Assembly: GCA_000708835.1 (NCBI GenBank)
Contig: DF237347.1
Location: forward strand, 1-64,000
Direction of reading: 5' to 3'
DNA from: Klebsormidium nitens
Taxonomy: Eukaryota > Streptophyta > Klebsormidiophyceae > Klebsormidiales > Klebsormidiaceae
DNA length: 64,000 nt
Shown here: in pieces, positions 25,536 through 39,894 of the stretch
Layout of the letters: each line of letters opens with the position of its first letter
How positions within the stretch are numbered: the first letter of the stretch is position 1
Position numbers and translations under genes: made by a program
Notes under the pieces: model-generated
Database searches by the model: none
The model's input: only the letters and a program-made list of their open reading frames with translations
Told to the model about the DNA's origin: nothing

Positions 25536-27245
25536 CTATCTGCCATACCCAAAGGCCGAATTATACCTCTGTTGAACTCCACCTGTTGCTACCTCCTTAG
25601 AAGTCAGCGACTGAGCTCCTGGTGTGCTTCTTCCAAGCATCAACCGCCTCTGACGTTCTTTTTCCGCATTCTCCCGTTGCACCCGCTCTGCCCGAAGCTG
25701 TTCAATGGTTTTCTTGCCGCTCTTGGCTGGAGGTCTTTCAGCATCTGCATCCACGGATATTTAAGTAAGAACTCCACCCTACTTCAACCATTGACACTTT
25801 AGCTGCAGAAAGCTGCTTTTATCATTGCTGTAAGTTCCTCGATTTTGAAGAGCAGAAAGTCCCAGAGACGCAGTAACCGAAAAACATTCAAGCCCAGGAT
25901 GTTCTGAACCTCGGGGTGTTATTTCCGAAAAGTCGCGAGAGCGACAGGCCTCTTTTACCCAGTACATGCTCTTTGCTTTGATTGATATGCTCAACACAGG
26001 ACGACACAGACAGAAGCAAGTATGCAGTGCCTACCTTTTCGTGGTTTCTCTACTGACTTCTCTTCCCGCTTCTCTGGTGTATCTTGTTCCAGCCCTGACT
26101 TCTTCAGATACCAGGGCTTTGCCACTCCGTCAACCCCGGACACGCAGCCATACCCCAGGCGGTGCTTCGCATCTTCTGCAGCCCCTTCCGCCTCTGCCTT
26201 CAAGCTCCCCACCGCCGTCCTGCTGCCCTTCTTCACCGGCTCAGGCGGAGTCACCCCCTCAAAAAGGTTGATATGCTCTTGAGGTTGCGCTGTCTGCAGC
26301 GCATTGCTTTGGGGGGCCGCAGGTTCGGAGTTGGCGGCCAAACGGGCAGGCTCTCCCGTCAGGTTGTCCTCGTTTCGATGCCTCTTTTTCGCTTTGTCAA
26401 GCAGCTTCCTTCGACGCAGCTCTCCTTCAACCTGCCAAGGATGGCGGTGGTAAGCTTCTTAGATTAGGTGGAGAAACAATTTATGCAGATGATTGCACAG
26501 ATTTATCAGCGGTTGACTTGATCAAGGTTGGTTGACCAGATTCCGCCAAAGAAGATGGGACGTGTGCCCAAGACATCGAGCCTCTACTTTCAACTTCTCA
26601 GAAGAAGCACGCAAGGTGCTGTTGGCACTGCCAAACCTTGCGCAAACATCAGCTCTGTTCCTGCGCTGAACGTTCTTCCACTGAGGGCTATGGATGACTT
26701 GAGACGAGCCAAGTCACATGTTCTGCAACCATGCTGCGACACATGTAGCTGTCTATCAACCAGATTGCAGGTTGGCCTGAAACCAGATTAGATAGATAGG
26801 GTGTTAGCGTAGCTTCTCATACAAAAAACCCTGGTGCAATGAGATTGGAATCCTCCAAGCTTCGACTTAAATTGCCCCAATTAAACTTCTGCATGAAAAC
26901 CCTCAAGTGCCCAACATTGAAATGAGAAAGTGCAGCTGATGGGTCCTTGTCTTGAATACTTGCTACTCCACCAGATGCATATTCTCTTTGAAAAGTACAA
27001 CCTTTTCAAGAAGCCAAAAGCCTTGACTCCAGGGCTATACCAGAGAGAAGGAATACATGGCAACAGCAAATCAGATCAGACTTTTTCCGAGACCCTGTTG
27101 CATGTACCTGCAGTTGCCGGTCCCGTTGATTCTGCTCCTCTGCAGCATGCGCTTCCTCGTCACGCCTGACCTTCTCCCTCGCTTCATAGTTGTACACATG
27201 CCAACTCTTTTGAGGCAAGATGTTAAGGCCGCCGTGTCCTCCCAT
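25536..27245 (-). CDS. LENG1-like protein with CIR_N domain
   Basis: The N-terminal exon (27245-27108) encodes MGGHGGLNILPQKSWHVYNY and a Lys/Arg/Glu-rich helix, the CIR_N domain found in leukocyte-receptor-cluster member 1 and in CBF1-interacting co-repressors. A middle exon ends at 26035 and contains HINLFEGVTPPEPVK. The last exon (25744-25536) encodes a coiled, charged segment TIEQLRAERVQRENAEKERQ and ends QQRYNSAFGYGR, matching the RRRYNSQF-type end of LENG1. LENG1 is reported as a spliceosome-associated nuclear protein. The acceptor at 26432 joins exon 1 to VEGELRRRKLL and then a stop. The sensible continuation DKAKKRHRNEDN is one frame over, so either a small extra exon is missing from my model or one base is in error. 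Confidence 0.75.
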
Positions 27246-27843
27246 GACTTATAGGCTGTAGAACATGTCACCTTTTATGTCATTGATCCGTCTCTGCTTT
27301 CTTGTCGACCTTGTTTAGGATGAGGCACGCTTTCTCCTTTGTGCTCCAGCTTAAGAATACGAGCTGATATTGGCTCGAGCGGTGCTTGAATGAGCGCACA
27401 ACATGTGAAAGTTGTGCCAGCCGGCAGTCCAAGACTGGGGACGACGTGTTGAGTGACATTGGGAGGCGCTTTGTGCCAAGGGAAGGTTCTGAATTAGATC
27501 AGCAGCAATCAGAGGAATCTCTGGTCCTGCTTTCTCCTTTCGTCTACCCCTTCGTTGGCTCGTGCGCCCTCCTCAGGCCCGCGCCTTTCACGATGTGTAC
27601 CTGGCTAGCTAGCTCTTTCTGCGGGCCGCCTCCTGGTGCCAGCACCAACGCTATGGCTTCAGCTGGCTTCCATATCAGCGCGTCTTCCCCGACTCCACGC
27701 TGTTCAAGTGGTTGCGGAGTGGGTCTTTCAAAGTCACTGTACTCCGTCGGACGCAGCCAGGTTCTCAAATTGCCCGGCCTCTGCCATACTATCGTACAGT
27801 GTTTTCAACAAAGCTTGCTTTGGAAGGAGGCTCGAGTCAGCAG
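27246..27843. other. Upstream region of the LENG1-like gene, up to the transposon
   Basis: The region contains the presumed promoter of the minus-strand gene. Long open frames here have no recognisable domain. Confidence 0.35.
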
Positions 27844-27848
27844 CATTG

Positions 27849-28030
27849 AGGGAAGTTACATGGGGCTCGGTAAGTTCGGTAACTCGAAAATCGGGCCTGC
27901 CGAGCCTGCCGAAGTTACATCGAGGCTCGGTAAGTCCGGTAAGTGCCGAAATTCGCTTGCCGAGCCTGCCGAGCGTAGCACAACCAAATCGATGTGCTTG
28001 GCTCGGTAAGTTCGGTAAGTTCAGCGGTGC
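27849..28030 (+). repeat. Left terminal inverted repeat and subterminal repeats
   Basis: Three units of the pattern GGCTCGGTAAGTYCGGTAA occur at about 27864, 27921 and 27998. The first two are preceded by GAAGTTACATSG. They alternate with inverted GCCGAGCCTGCCGA blocks. Such subterminal arrays are typical binding sites for transposon proteins. Confidence 0.75.
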
Positions 28031-28385
28031 GGAGGCGCTGCGCCGCGGTCGGCCGAACTGCTGGTCTGTCATCCGCACCTAGTTGCTAGCTCGTTCAGCA
28101 CAAGGCTCGGAAATGGCCCGGAAATGGATGGTAAGAAGTGGGCGACTTGGGGAGATATTTTCAAGAGAACTCTGAAGAAGGTGGCCCGTAGAAGCCTCTA
28201 GATCTGCCTTCTGGGTAGCTTCATCTTGTCTGCAAAGTGTGCACAGATGCACAGAAGCTAAGTTGGCATTGATATCACAAGCCTCAGTCGCAACTCTCTG
28301 GCCGCCATCGTAGCTAGCCAAAGGCTTTTCATTTCAGCATCAAGGACAGCAGCGGATGTAGCTTGCTGCTTGTGCATGAGCAGTC

Positions 28386-31300
28386 ATGGGTTCACCTAAC
28401 GCTGATTTGTCAGAATGTCTGAAAGACACGCCTGACCAAGCAAAAGGTGTTGAAGGACGGAGATCTGGAGCACTTTCTGACCTCAGATCTGACCACTCAA
28501 AGAAAAGAAAGTCGCATCGGAGCTCTTCAAAGAGAGGCAAGAAGAAGAGCAGGCACAGTGACTCCAGCTACAAATACAAGAAGAGGTCTTCTGATCCGTC
28601 CAGGAAAGGAAAGAGCAAAAGAGGAAAAAGGCAGAAAAGAGAGCGTGATGCTAGCTCCAGCAGCGATGGCTCCGGTAGAGGTGCTATAAGTGACTCAGAA
28701 AGTGGGTCGGATAGTTTCACATCTTCAGATACGAGTGGTGACAGCTCAGACAGCGATCCAGAAGGTAAGTTCAAAGATCCTATTCCTTTGAGATTCTTAC
28801 AAAGATTTTTCTGCCTAGTGGGGCTGCAATGTCCCTGCAATGCTGTGGAAGGTCAAAGGACATATTGTCGTGTTGCAGACTTTGACAATTGACATGCCAA
28901 AGGCAAATCTTCTTGACACTTTATGAATCTTCTTTCCCCCTTCTTTCTGACCTGCTCACATGAGTGTAGTGAAGCAATATAATAAAGCAAGCGTTCAATC
29001 TCAGACCTATATCGAAACTGAAGCAAATCTTCATAGTAGAACTATTTAGTAGCACTATTCCTAAACCAGACTGCCTGTCACCTTTCTGCAGTGAACAGCC
29101 CACTCCAGAAGCGGCTCTTCAAAAAGGACAGCTCTAGAGCCGCTCTGTCGTCAGCTGCAGCAGCCAGCACGGTGGCAGCGCCAGCTGCTGAACCACCTGA
29201 AACAAACCAGGCTTTGAAGGAATCAAAAGGCAAAGCTGATAAGAAACTGAAGGATGATTCGAAGAAGGATCGCTTCGTTTGGACAATCGAGGAAGATAAG
29301 GTGTACTCGCAGTATCTCCACGAGCAGATTCGGCAGAACAATACCTCTCTCCCATATACGGCATCTTCTCCCTTCTTTGAACGAGCTGTGGTAGATCTCC
29401 TCCAGGATAGTGTCCTGGCAGCAAAGCTCAAGGCTTATGAGGAAGCGTGCCCACATGGCAAAGATAGAGTGAAGTGGGTGGCCCAAAAGCTCGGAGACAA
29501 ATACAAGTCGTATGAGAGAAGGTTCAAGGTAGGTCATCTGTTTGCTGTATCTTCAGGGGCTGGACTTCATGAGCTGTTTGCTTGATGGCCTCAGTTTTAT
29601 CAGGAAAAACTCGCACTACATGCTGTTAGCGAAGCAAATCACTTGCGGACAGCATTCAGCAGAATTTAGTGGGGTTAAAAACACCTGTTTGCCCAATTCG
29701 TTGAAGTCTGCAAGATTGCTTCGGCTTGGAATAATCTTCTAGCTTTGCGTGATGGTACAGAGCTCAGATCAGGCTTGCTGATAACTCTATTTACATGCGC
29801 AGGCATTGGAGGCCAAATTGAACAAGTCAGGGAACGGTGTCGGATTTGAGGACGAAGACGACTTGTGTGAAAAAGAGGGACCAGAGGTGAGCGCTTTGCT
29901 TGCTTTCTAGTGTCTTGTGTGGTACAACCAAGTTCTTGATGCAAGGTCTTGATGAGAGGAGGCTCACAGGTTGATGTTTGAGCATGAAACGGGAGGTTGA
30001 ATCGAAGTTGATTCAATTTTCAGCTGACCAACTTCTCAGAAGGAAAGGAGAGGGCTCTGTACATAATTGCCCACGTCTAGAATCTGCTTTTCGTATGCGG
30101 CCATGTCACACTACATTGACCATCCCGTTGTCAAAAAGCGCACTTTAACTAGGTACATTTCGGGGTCCCGAACTTTCCGCTGGCTGGGGCTGGCACCGTC
30201 CGATGAGTGCCACGTATAGGGACCGAGTCCAAGTCTGTCAGAATTGCACTTNNNNNNNNNNNNNNNNNNNNNNNNNNNNNNNNNNNNNNNNNNNNNNNNN
30301 NNNNNNNNNNNNNNNNNNNNNNNNNNNNNNNNNNNNNNNNNNNNNNNNNNNNNNNNNNNNNNNNNNNNNNNNNNNNNNNNNNNNNNNNNNNNNNNNNNNN
30401 NNNNNNNNNNNNNNNNNNNNNNNNNNNNNNNNNNNNNNNNNNNNNNNNNNNNNNNNNNNNNNNNNNNNNNNNNNNNNNNNNNNNNNNNNNNNNNNNNNNN
30501 NNNNNNNNNNNNNNNNNNNNNNNNNNNNNNNNNNNNNNNNNNNNNNNNNNNNNNNNNNNNNNNNNNNNNNNNNNNNNNNNNNNNNNNNNNNNNNNNNNNN
30601 NNNNNNNNNNNNNNNNNNNNNNNNNNNNNNNNNNNNNNNNNNNNNNNNNNNNNNNNNNNNNNNNNNNNNNNNNNNNNNNNNNNNNNNNNNNNNNNNNNNN
30701 NNNNNNNNNNNNNNNNNNNNNNNNNNNNNNNNNNNNNNNNNNNNNNNNNNNNNNNNNNNNNNNNNNNNNNNNNNNNNNNNNNNNNNNNNNNNNNNNNNNN
30801 NNNNNNNNNNNNNNNNNNNNTACCTAGGCTAGTAGTACCATAAAAGTCACCGGGCAGCTGAATTGGCTGTGTCTGCAGGCGATGTTACGCTGAATTAGTG
30901 ACCGGGGACTCACAGCCTGACGGGACCGGCGGTCCTATGCCAACCCACGTGGTATATGTACCACCCCTGTTTCATTGGCCAGTTCAATTCCGTACATTTG
31001 ACGTGGCCCCGCTGGATGAACAGCCCCGTATCTTGCGGGCCCCGGGCAAATCGTAGTGCGCTTTTTGACAACCGGCCGGACAATGTAGTGTCATGCTCGA
31101 CCTGCAACCCCTTGCGCGCGCGCCTGCCAGTTATTCCTTCTTCGTCATCGTGAGTCTTTTTGGAGCCAAGACTCATTGGCAGAATCTGTTCTGGACATGT
31201 AGCTTTGCTGACCGGTCTTGGTTCGTTTTGCAGCTCGATAACCAGAGCACCCCGGCCTCTGCAACGGAAGGAACTGCAGAAGCCCTTGAAGCTGAGCCGT

Positions 31301-32268
31301 CCGCCTCTGCCAAACCCAAACCCCGGAACAAGTCCACGAACTGGCCTTTCAAAAGTGCTGAAGAGAGAAGATTGTACGAAGAGTACTGGCTTGATCTCTG
31401 GGGTGCTACGGCCGCCGTCATTCAGCCCAACCGGAAGAACGCGCGAGCTGAAGCGAGCAGTGCGAAAGGCAAAGCTGCGGCTGCGGGAGGCACTGCAGAG
31501 GGGTCTGCAGATGTGTCCGGGGCAGAGCGAACGACAAGAGACACCGATGATGCTAGAGGGATCAAGAAAGCGGGCAAGGCAGCGGGGGGCCGTTGGAGGA
31601 ACTCGAAGGAAGAAGAGGAGGACAGCGGGGACGACGAGGACGGCCCTGGGCTGTTCTCATTCATGCGTTGGCAAAAGAACTTCCAAGAAGAAGGTACGTA
31701 TGTCTGAAGTTCAATCGGACTCAGGTCGTCCTTCAAAGCAGGTCCTCAATCTCCGTTCTCTAGCTCCAGGGACTCGAAGCAGGATTGCTGAGCTTGACAT
31801 GCGGATTGATTGCTTCACGTCCTCCTTGTCGAGCTTGACATGCAGGTTAGCTTACTTCGCATCCTCTTTGTCTGCTTGGCCATTGAAGCGTGACTTGCCT
31901 TTTGCGAAGTTCCGACGGCTGCATTCCGAGGGCCTTGTGGCTTCTCAACGTGGTTTTGATGTCATCCGGTTGTCCTCTTATCAGGCCTTCGACGAAGAGC
32001 GGAAGCGGAAGGAGCGAGCGCTCGACTTCTTGAGAAGGCCGTGAGCGCAACCCAGGATCTCGGCCACACGATCAAGACGGCAACGGCTCAAGGGAACGCG
32101 CTGCAAATCATGACGCTCGCAAGTTTGACAGGCCGTTCGCCGCAAGAGATGGCACTTAGCATGTCCGATCTGTCCTCTTTATTTATGGGACAGTTTAATC
32201 ATCAGGATCCGACGAGAGGTGCTCCCTCTGCTCAACAACCCCAGGGGCCCGCAAATGATACGAATTAG
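28386..32268 (+). CDS. Myb/SANT-like transposon protein (Harbinger ORF1 candidate)
   Basis: Exons 28386-28764, 29092-29528, 29803-29886, 31234-31693 and 31985-32268 join in frame to about 547 residues, even across the sequence gap, which falls in an intron. Further exons could be hidden in the gap. The N-terminus is strongly basic and Ser-rich (KKRKSHRSSSKRGKKKS), like a nuclear localisation region. Exon 2 holds DRFVWTIEEDKVYSQYLHEQ and, later, VKWVAQKLGDKYKSYERRFK, the tryptophan-spaced pattern of Myb/SANT-like DNA-binding domains. The C-terminal half has a second Trp-rich charged segment (NWPFKSAEERRLYEEYWLDL) and ends in a Gln/Ala-rich tail. In Harbinger elements a Myb-like partner binds the termini and helps the transposase enter the nucleus. 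That role is inferred here from position. Confidence 0.7.
30103..31094. mobile_element. Nested inverted-repeat element in the Myb/SANT-like gene intron
   Basis: Left arm 30103-30146 (CACTACATTGACC, then GTTGTCAAAAAGCGCACT) matches the reverse complement of 31052-31094 (CACTACATTGTCC, then GTTGTCAAAAAGCGCACT) over about 40 bases. The pair surrounds the run of N, so the interior is mostly unknown. It appears to be a foldback insertion that the assembler could not close. Confidence 0.65.
30252..30820. other. Assembly gap (569 N)
   Basis: A run of N. Open frames drawn across it are meaningless. It falls between compatible phase-0 exon ends of the Myb/SANT-like gene. Confidence 1.
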
Positions 32269-32903
32269 GAGAAATGGACGCTCGGACTTCATCAAATTTC
32301 GTCAATAACGTTATTCCTCGATGCATGCCATATAGCTTTGTGAACTTGAAGCAACATCTAAATGCCATTAGACCTTTGATTCGTGAGCCTGAAAGCTTGT
32401 TTTGTTGCTTCAAAATTCGGGATCGACAGCATGTTCGCCTTTCTATTCGCGGGTGCAAGAAGATGCATGCCGCATGGCATCATGGCCGGCCGGCCGGGCA
32501 AAACCATTCGAGGCCATGTCGAACTTCGGAACCGTGCCACATGAAAGCTCATGGTTCTAGTATTTAGTTTGCAGGCATGGATTATGTAAATCAACGAGAT
32601 AATCGCTCTCGGTCATGGATGGCCAATGAATATAGCTTTGCACTACGTTTCATTGCAGCCAATCGTATTTGATGACAGGTACTAGTCTACAAATCATGAG
32701 CGATTTTGAATGATGTCTTCTTTTATACGCCGTAGATGATGCATGATCGAATCCGGTAGATGGCGGCGCTTTTGGTGACAACGGTTTCCATGTGCATGGC
32801 GGCGCTTTTGGCGGCAACAATTCACGAATCACGATGCTATACAATCTATCTTGGATATCTTATTGTAAACAAGAAATTTCATACACTCGGTTGGGTTCCT
32901 GAT
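32269..32903. other. Spacer between the convergent transposon genes, with a short tandem repeat
   Basis: The 3' ends of the two transposon genes face each other here. A 37-base unit beginning ATGGCGGCGCTTTTGG occurs at 32759 and again at 32796, the second copy incomplete. No further gene was recognised. Confidence 0.5.
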
Positions 32904-34917
32904 TCATACAACTTCGTTGGTTGCTAAGGCGGCTTCCCAAGCATCCCTTTCTAGTTTCAAACGTGGCAGATCTGCAGCTAGACGGTCTCTATTTGCCTTG
33001 AGGGCCTCTGAGAAGTTTATCGGACAGTAGTAGGCTTCTCCTTGATAGTAAACCCGATTAGCGAGGCGCTCAAGCGCTTCTCGGTCACTGCGGCTTTCCC
33101 TATACGATTCGCCTTGCTTCTCGCAGATGTTGTGTAATAGACAGCAAGCTAGAGTTACAGTAACAACGTTGTCTCGATTGCGCATAGGAACTTTGTCAAG
33201 CAAAATCCGCCATCTTCCCTTCAAACGCCCAAAAGCCCTCTCAATAACAACTCGCATTCGGGACAGCTCCTTGTTAAATACCTCTTGTGTCCTAGACAGT
33301 CTCCCTTTATAAGGTGAAAGCATCCACTGCTTCAGGCCGTAGGCAGGATCGCCCAGAATAAAGTAGTTGGCCATATGCTTTGCTGCAAAAGAAACATGGA
33401 AGAAACACGTCAGATCTAAGTTTCGTGAACTCAACAATCATATTGCTGTCGACAAAACACACGTACAGTGAGCTACACACTTAGACTCATGAAAAGCCTG
33501 AAACGCACTCGCAATTCAGGGACAGTACAGCTCGGAGAGAAGTCGCTACAAGAGGTCGTGAGAAAGGCTGTATAAGAAGACGTGGTCAACATCGACAGGT
33601 TTTGAACTTCACAATCTCTTTCTAAGAGAAAACTTTTGTTGCATGGTTGACGGAGGATGGTACTACATCTGGATAGGATCTCGAATCAAACACGAAAGCC
33701 TGGATAGCAAAACCAATGGCAAGGCCGCATCACCTTCAGCCCAATGATGAAGATCACTTGAATGCAGGATCGCCGAGTCGTGAGTTCGAGAAGGTGTCCC
33801 CATGTCCAAGTCCCAAAATATCATGTGTGCATCACACACAGCCTGCAACGTCATAGCATGCCTCTTCTTCCGGTTGTAGAACCACCTGCAGCGACGCCGG
33901 AGTTTATGAGACGCTACAAGAACAGTAGAACTCACAGCCGCCCCCGCAAGAGTGAAACTTTTTAGTTGCCAGCTCTGATTGTTCTTGTCAACACGTAAAG
34001 AGAGTGTGATCTGTGCCGCTTTGAGCAGCGTGCTAACCACTGTAATCCAGTCCCCAGTTCTGTGCAAGGTAGCAACTGATTAGCTTCCACGTTTGAACAC
34101 TGTCTTGAATTACACTATGATTCTGCTTCGAGAAGAGTCTTTGAAGAAAACCTTACCTTTCATCTCCATCACTTGGCTTGGTTATGTAGATGTAGCTTCC
34201 GTCCACTGCACCAACTACACCAGGCAACGCTCCCTTAAACCTGAAACCTCTGGCCATCTCTTCGAGTTTCTCTACGCCTGGCCATTGGAGAAAGTCGTCG
34301 CCAAACTGTCTGATAATTGCTTTACAGACGGGCAGGACCGACTTTGTGATGTAGGCTGTTGAAAGACTGAATTGCGAAGCGAGGGTAATGAAAGCCTCTC
34401 CTCGCGCCAACCTCCAGATAACAGCAAGAACTTTGTATTGAAAAGGGATAGGCTGATTAGGTCCTGGATTGAGTTCAAAAGCCTGGCTGTAGAGTTGTGG
34501 TTTGATTCTATCGAGGATAATCTGAAAGGTTGCTTTAGATATTCTGTAATGCCGCTGGAAGCGGTGGTCAGACATGCTGTACATGGTCTTGTACCAAACT
34601 GCTGCACTCCAGTGTCCTGTTTCTGGATCCCTCCAGGGACGGCCGCGCTTGCCACCTGTGAAGTTGTAGTTACGCCTTCCGCGGCTTCTCTGTTGTCGTC
34701 TTTCAGCTTCCATCAGCATACACAGCTCTAAGGCTGCTTGTTCGCATTCAAATTCTTCCTGTCTCCTTTCACGTTCTAGCATTGTTTGATGGAGCAGAAC
34801 TTGCAAGTTCTGCGCCTGTACAATGGCAGCGCAAAGCTGGACATTTTGATTCAACAGGGCAAATGAGAGCGTAAGGAAAGCGAGCAGCCACTGCTGGACG
34901 CCAGGCGGTTGCGCCAT
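32904..34917 (-). CDS. PIF/Harbinger-type DDE transposase
   Basis: Three exons (34917-34157, 33885-33734 and 33382-32904) join in frame to 463 residues without a stop. The N-terminus has a hydrophobic stretch then a Glu/Arg-rich coil. Next come HRFQRHYRISKATFQIILDR and LAVIWRLARGEAFITLASQF, the helix-turn-helix region preceding the nuclease fold. The acidic triad of the DDE endonuclease is visible: Asp in PGVVGAVDGSYIYI, Asp in NYFILGDPAYG, and Glu in RVVIERAFGRLKGRW. RWFYNRKKRHAMTLQAVCD and DAHMIFWDLDMGTPSRTHDS lie between the first two. The family includes plant ALP1-type domesticated proteins, but location inside terminal repeats with a Myb-like partner favours a live transposon. The ATG at 34917 is the first in frame. 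Confidence 0.9.
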
Positions 34918-35141
34918 GCTGCAATACTCAATCTGATGTATGGAAATGCTGGCCGAGACTCTCTGCGTTGAAGCCCCTGGCCCTGGGCTCTGCGGCTCTG
35001 CCAAGTAGGGATCAGATCTGAGATCTGAGATCTGCGTGGCCGGCCGGGCGCCGCGCTGCGTGGCCGGGCTCCAGGTTCAGGCTTTCTAGGGTTTGGCCCG
35101 GCCCGGCCGCGAACATCGCCGCGCCCCTCGATTGCCGAGCT

Positions 35142-35262
35142 CCATGTAACTTATAGCCTATTTTCGGTAAGTTCGGTACGCTCGGCAAGTCCGGTAGACT
35201 CCCGGTAAAGTTGCCCCAGGCGGTACTTACCGGACTTACCGAAACCTTCATGTAACTTCTCT
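35142..35262 (-). repeat. Right terminal inverted repeat and subterminal repeats
   Basis: Read on the minus strand it begins AGAGAAGTTACATGAAGG, then CGGTAAGTCCGGTAAGT. A second inverted copy of the same motif follows (CATGTAACTT at 35143-35152, with CGGTAAGTTCGGTA at 35166). The arrangement mirrors the left end. Confidence 0.7.
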
Positions 35263-35267
35263 CATTG

Positions 35268-35542
35268 CACCAACGATTGAGGCAAGCAAAGCTGGTGCCA
35301 GCAGAAGGCCTGTAGCCTTAGGAGGCGCTCAAGAGAGAAGTCACTCAGGTAAATTTCTTGTCTCATTGGAATAACACAACACGTTTGGAGGGGTTGCAAG
35401 CCGTCTGATTAGACGAAGTGCTGGCTCGCTAATCTAGAAGGTTGTGTTCTAAAATCCGATCTGTGAAGGAAACGCTGCGAAGCTTGTTGGCAACCCGCCG
35501 CTGTGCAAAATCAGTCCACACTTGGTCATATCGCCTCTCAAA
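35268..35542 (+). promoter_or_regulatory. Short upstream region of the NDUFV2-like gene
   Basis: Only about 275 bases separate the transposon end from the NDUFV2-like start codon, so the element has inserted in or next to this promoter. Confidence 0.4.
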
Positions 35543-38647
<3,105 letters not shown>

Positions 38648-39894
38648 TACTGTTGTTCTCGTTTCTATATTCAACGTGAGCGCCAGGCACAAGCAGGCCG
38701 TTGAAGTCCAAACGAAGCTCGACGTTTCTCGAAAGCGGGCTCCTGGTCAATCCAGATTGCTGAGCGCTAGTCCTCGCAGAGTGGACTCCACTGAGTCGTG
38801 ACCGACAATGAAACAAAAGATGTACCGCAGAAGCGATGGTCGCCGCTCACCCTCTTCAAGTCCTTGCTTGTCGTTCAGAATGCACTGCAGAACCTGATGA
38901 TGGCGGCACGCGACCTAGGTGCAGTCAATTGCGTGACCGGCTAATCTACATATTCGAGCTGCACATGCATGAGCGCCTCTATATAAACAAGAATCTTTGG
39001 TGAGATTGGGATGGTGAGATCTACTATATCTTCAAATTCTCGCATGCACCCCGGGGCTTTGATATGCAGTATATACAGCACGAACGATAATGTTATAGAT
39101 TTGCGTATGCATCCTCGCATGGAGCTCGAATCACTGTCATCAGTCCCTTGATTACCACGTCGGCTGCTCTAGGGGCCCTAGGTGGGCCGTCATGCATGTA
39201 AAATGCACTTGCGGTATGGATCGACATGCAAAGAAATGAAAACACAGACCACCATGGGACTATAGAATGATCTATTCTATCTAGGCATCAAGTGGCATGT
39301 TTTCAGTTTTACATGAAGTTCCACGAGCTCCGGCTAGCCAGTAACAACGTAAAACGAAACATGCAGTGTTGGCCAAATTCGAGCAACTGTATACATTCCC
39401 GATCGATCAACAATCGATATCTTCATTCTTAGTTTGAACAGGCTCGAAGCCAAATCCATGCGTGTGGAACTATAGCATCTCGACTCTAATTCAAAAGCAT
39501 CATGACGGCACGTTCTAGCATGCCAGCAATTTTTAAGACAAGTTGCACCATTTATTAGTTAGCCACCATGCATGGCATTGCGTAAGCCCTCGCTAACAAT
39601 AAGACTGAGCTTTTGGCCGCAAGCTTTATTGTGTATAATTCCATGTATAGCAATCAGAGCTATGCTATTGCAAGCTTGTGTTTGCATCGAGGAATATCCA
39701 TCTCCACAGTTTTTCGAAATGTGGCTGCACATGATACGTTATGCAGATTCACTATACCAAGCGTGTGAGACCAATTGTCCCAGCGAGACTGGGTGCTTCG
39801 CAAACAGGCTTCTCCAGAGCCTACCACCAAATCTTGTTTGTAGGCAGGTTTGTTTCATCACTCTCTTGAGCTCTCGCTTCCTAGATTATCAAAA
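38648..39894. other. Intergenic between convergent genes, nothing recognised
   Basis: A comparatively AT-rich stretch with many short palindromes of the GCATGC/TGCATG type. No coding exon, RNA gene or repeat pair could be supported. Confidence 0.45.

Larger units (their letters stand above)
27849..35262. mobile_element. PIF/Harbinger-type DNA transposon, apparently complete
   Basis: The ends are inverted repeats: the left starts AGGGAAGTTACATG (27849) and the right, on the minus strand, AGAGAAGTTACATG (35262). Both then run into CGGTAAGT-CGGTAA repeats. CATTG flanks the element directly on both sides (27844-27848 and 35263-35267). Inside are a Myb/SANT-like gene on the plus strand and a DDE transposase on the minus strand, the two-protein layout known for PIF/Harbinger elements. 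The transposase frame is unbroken. The element is about 7.4 kb by window coordinates, but 569 bases inside it are unresolved N. Known PIF/Harbinger target duplications are usually 3 bp (TWA-like), so the 5-bp repeat is atypical. Confidence 0.75.

Noticed and set aside
28079-28321. Minus-strand frame inside the left end of the transposon
   Set aside because: No recognisable motif; the region is non-coding transposon sequence before the Myb/SANT-like start.
30203-30843. Three plus-strand frames of about 200 codons
   Set aside because: They run through the N gap and contain no sequence.
31160-32044. 294-codon plus-strand frame
   Set aside because: It reads the Myb/SANT-like exons in the wrong phase and crosses their intron; the splice-consistent model uses a different frame.
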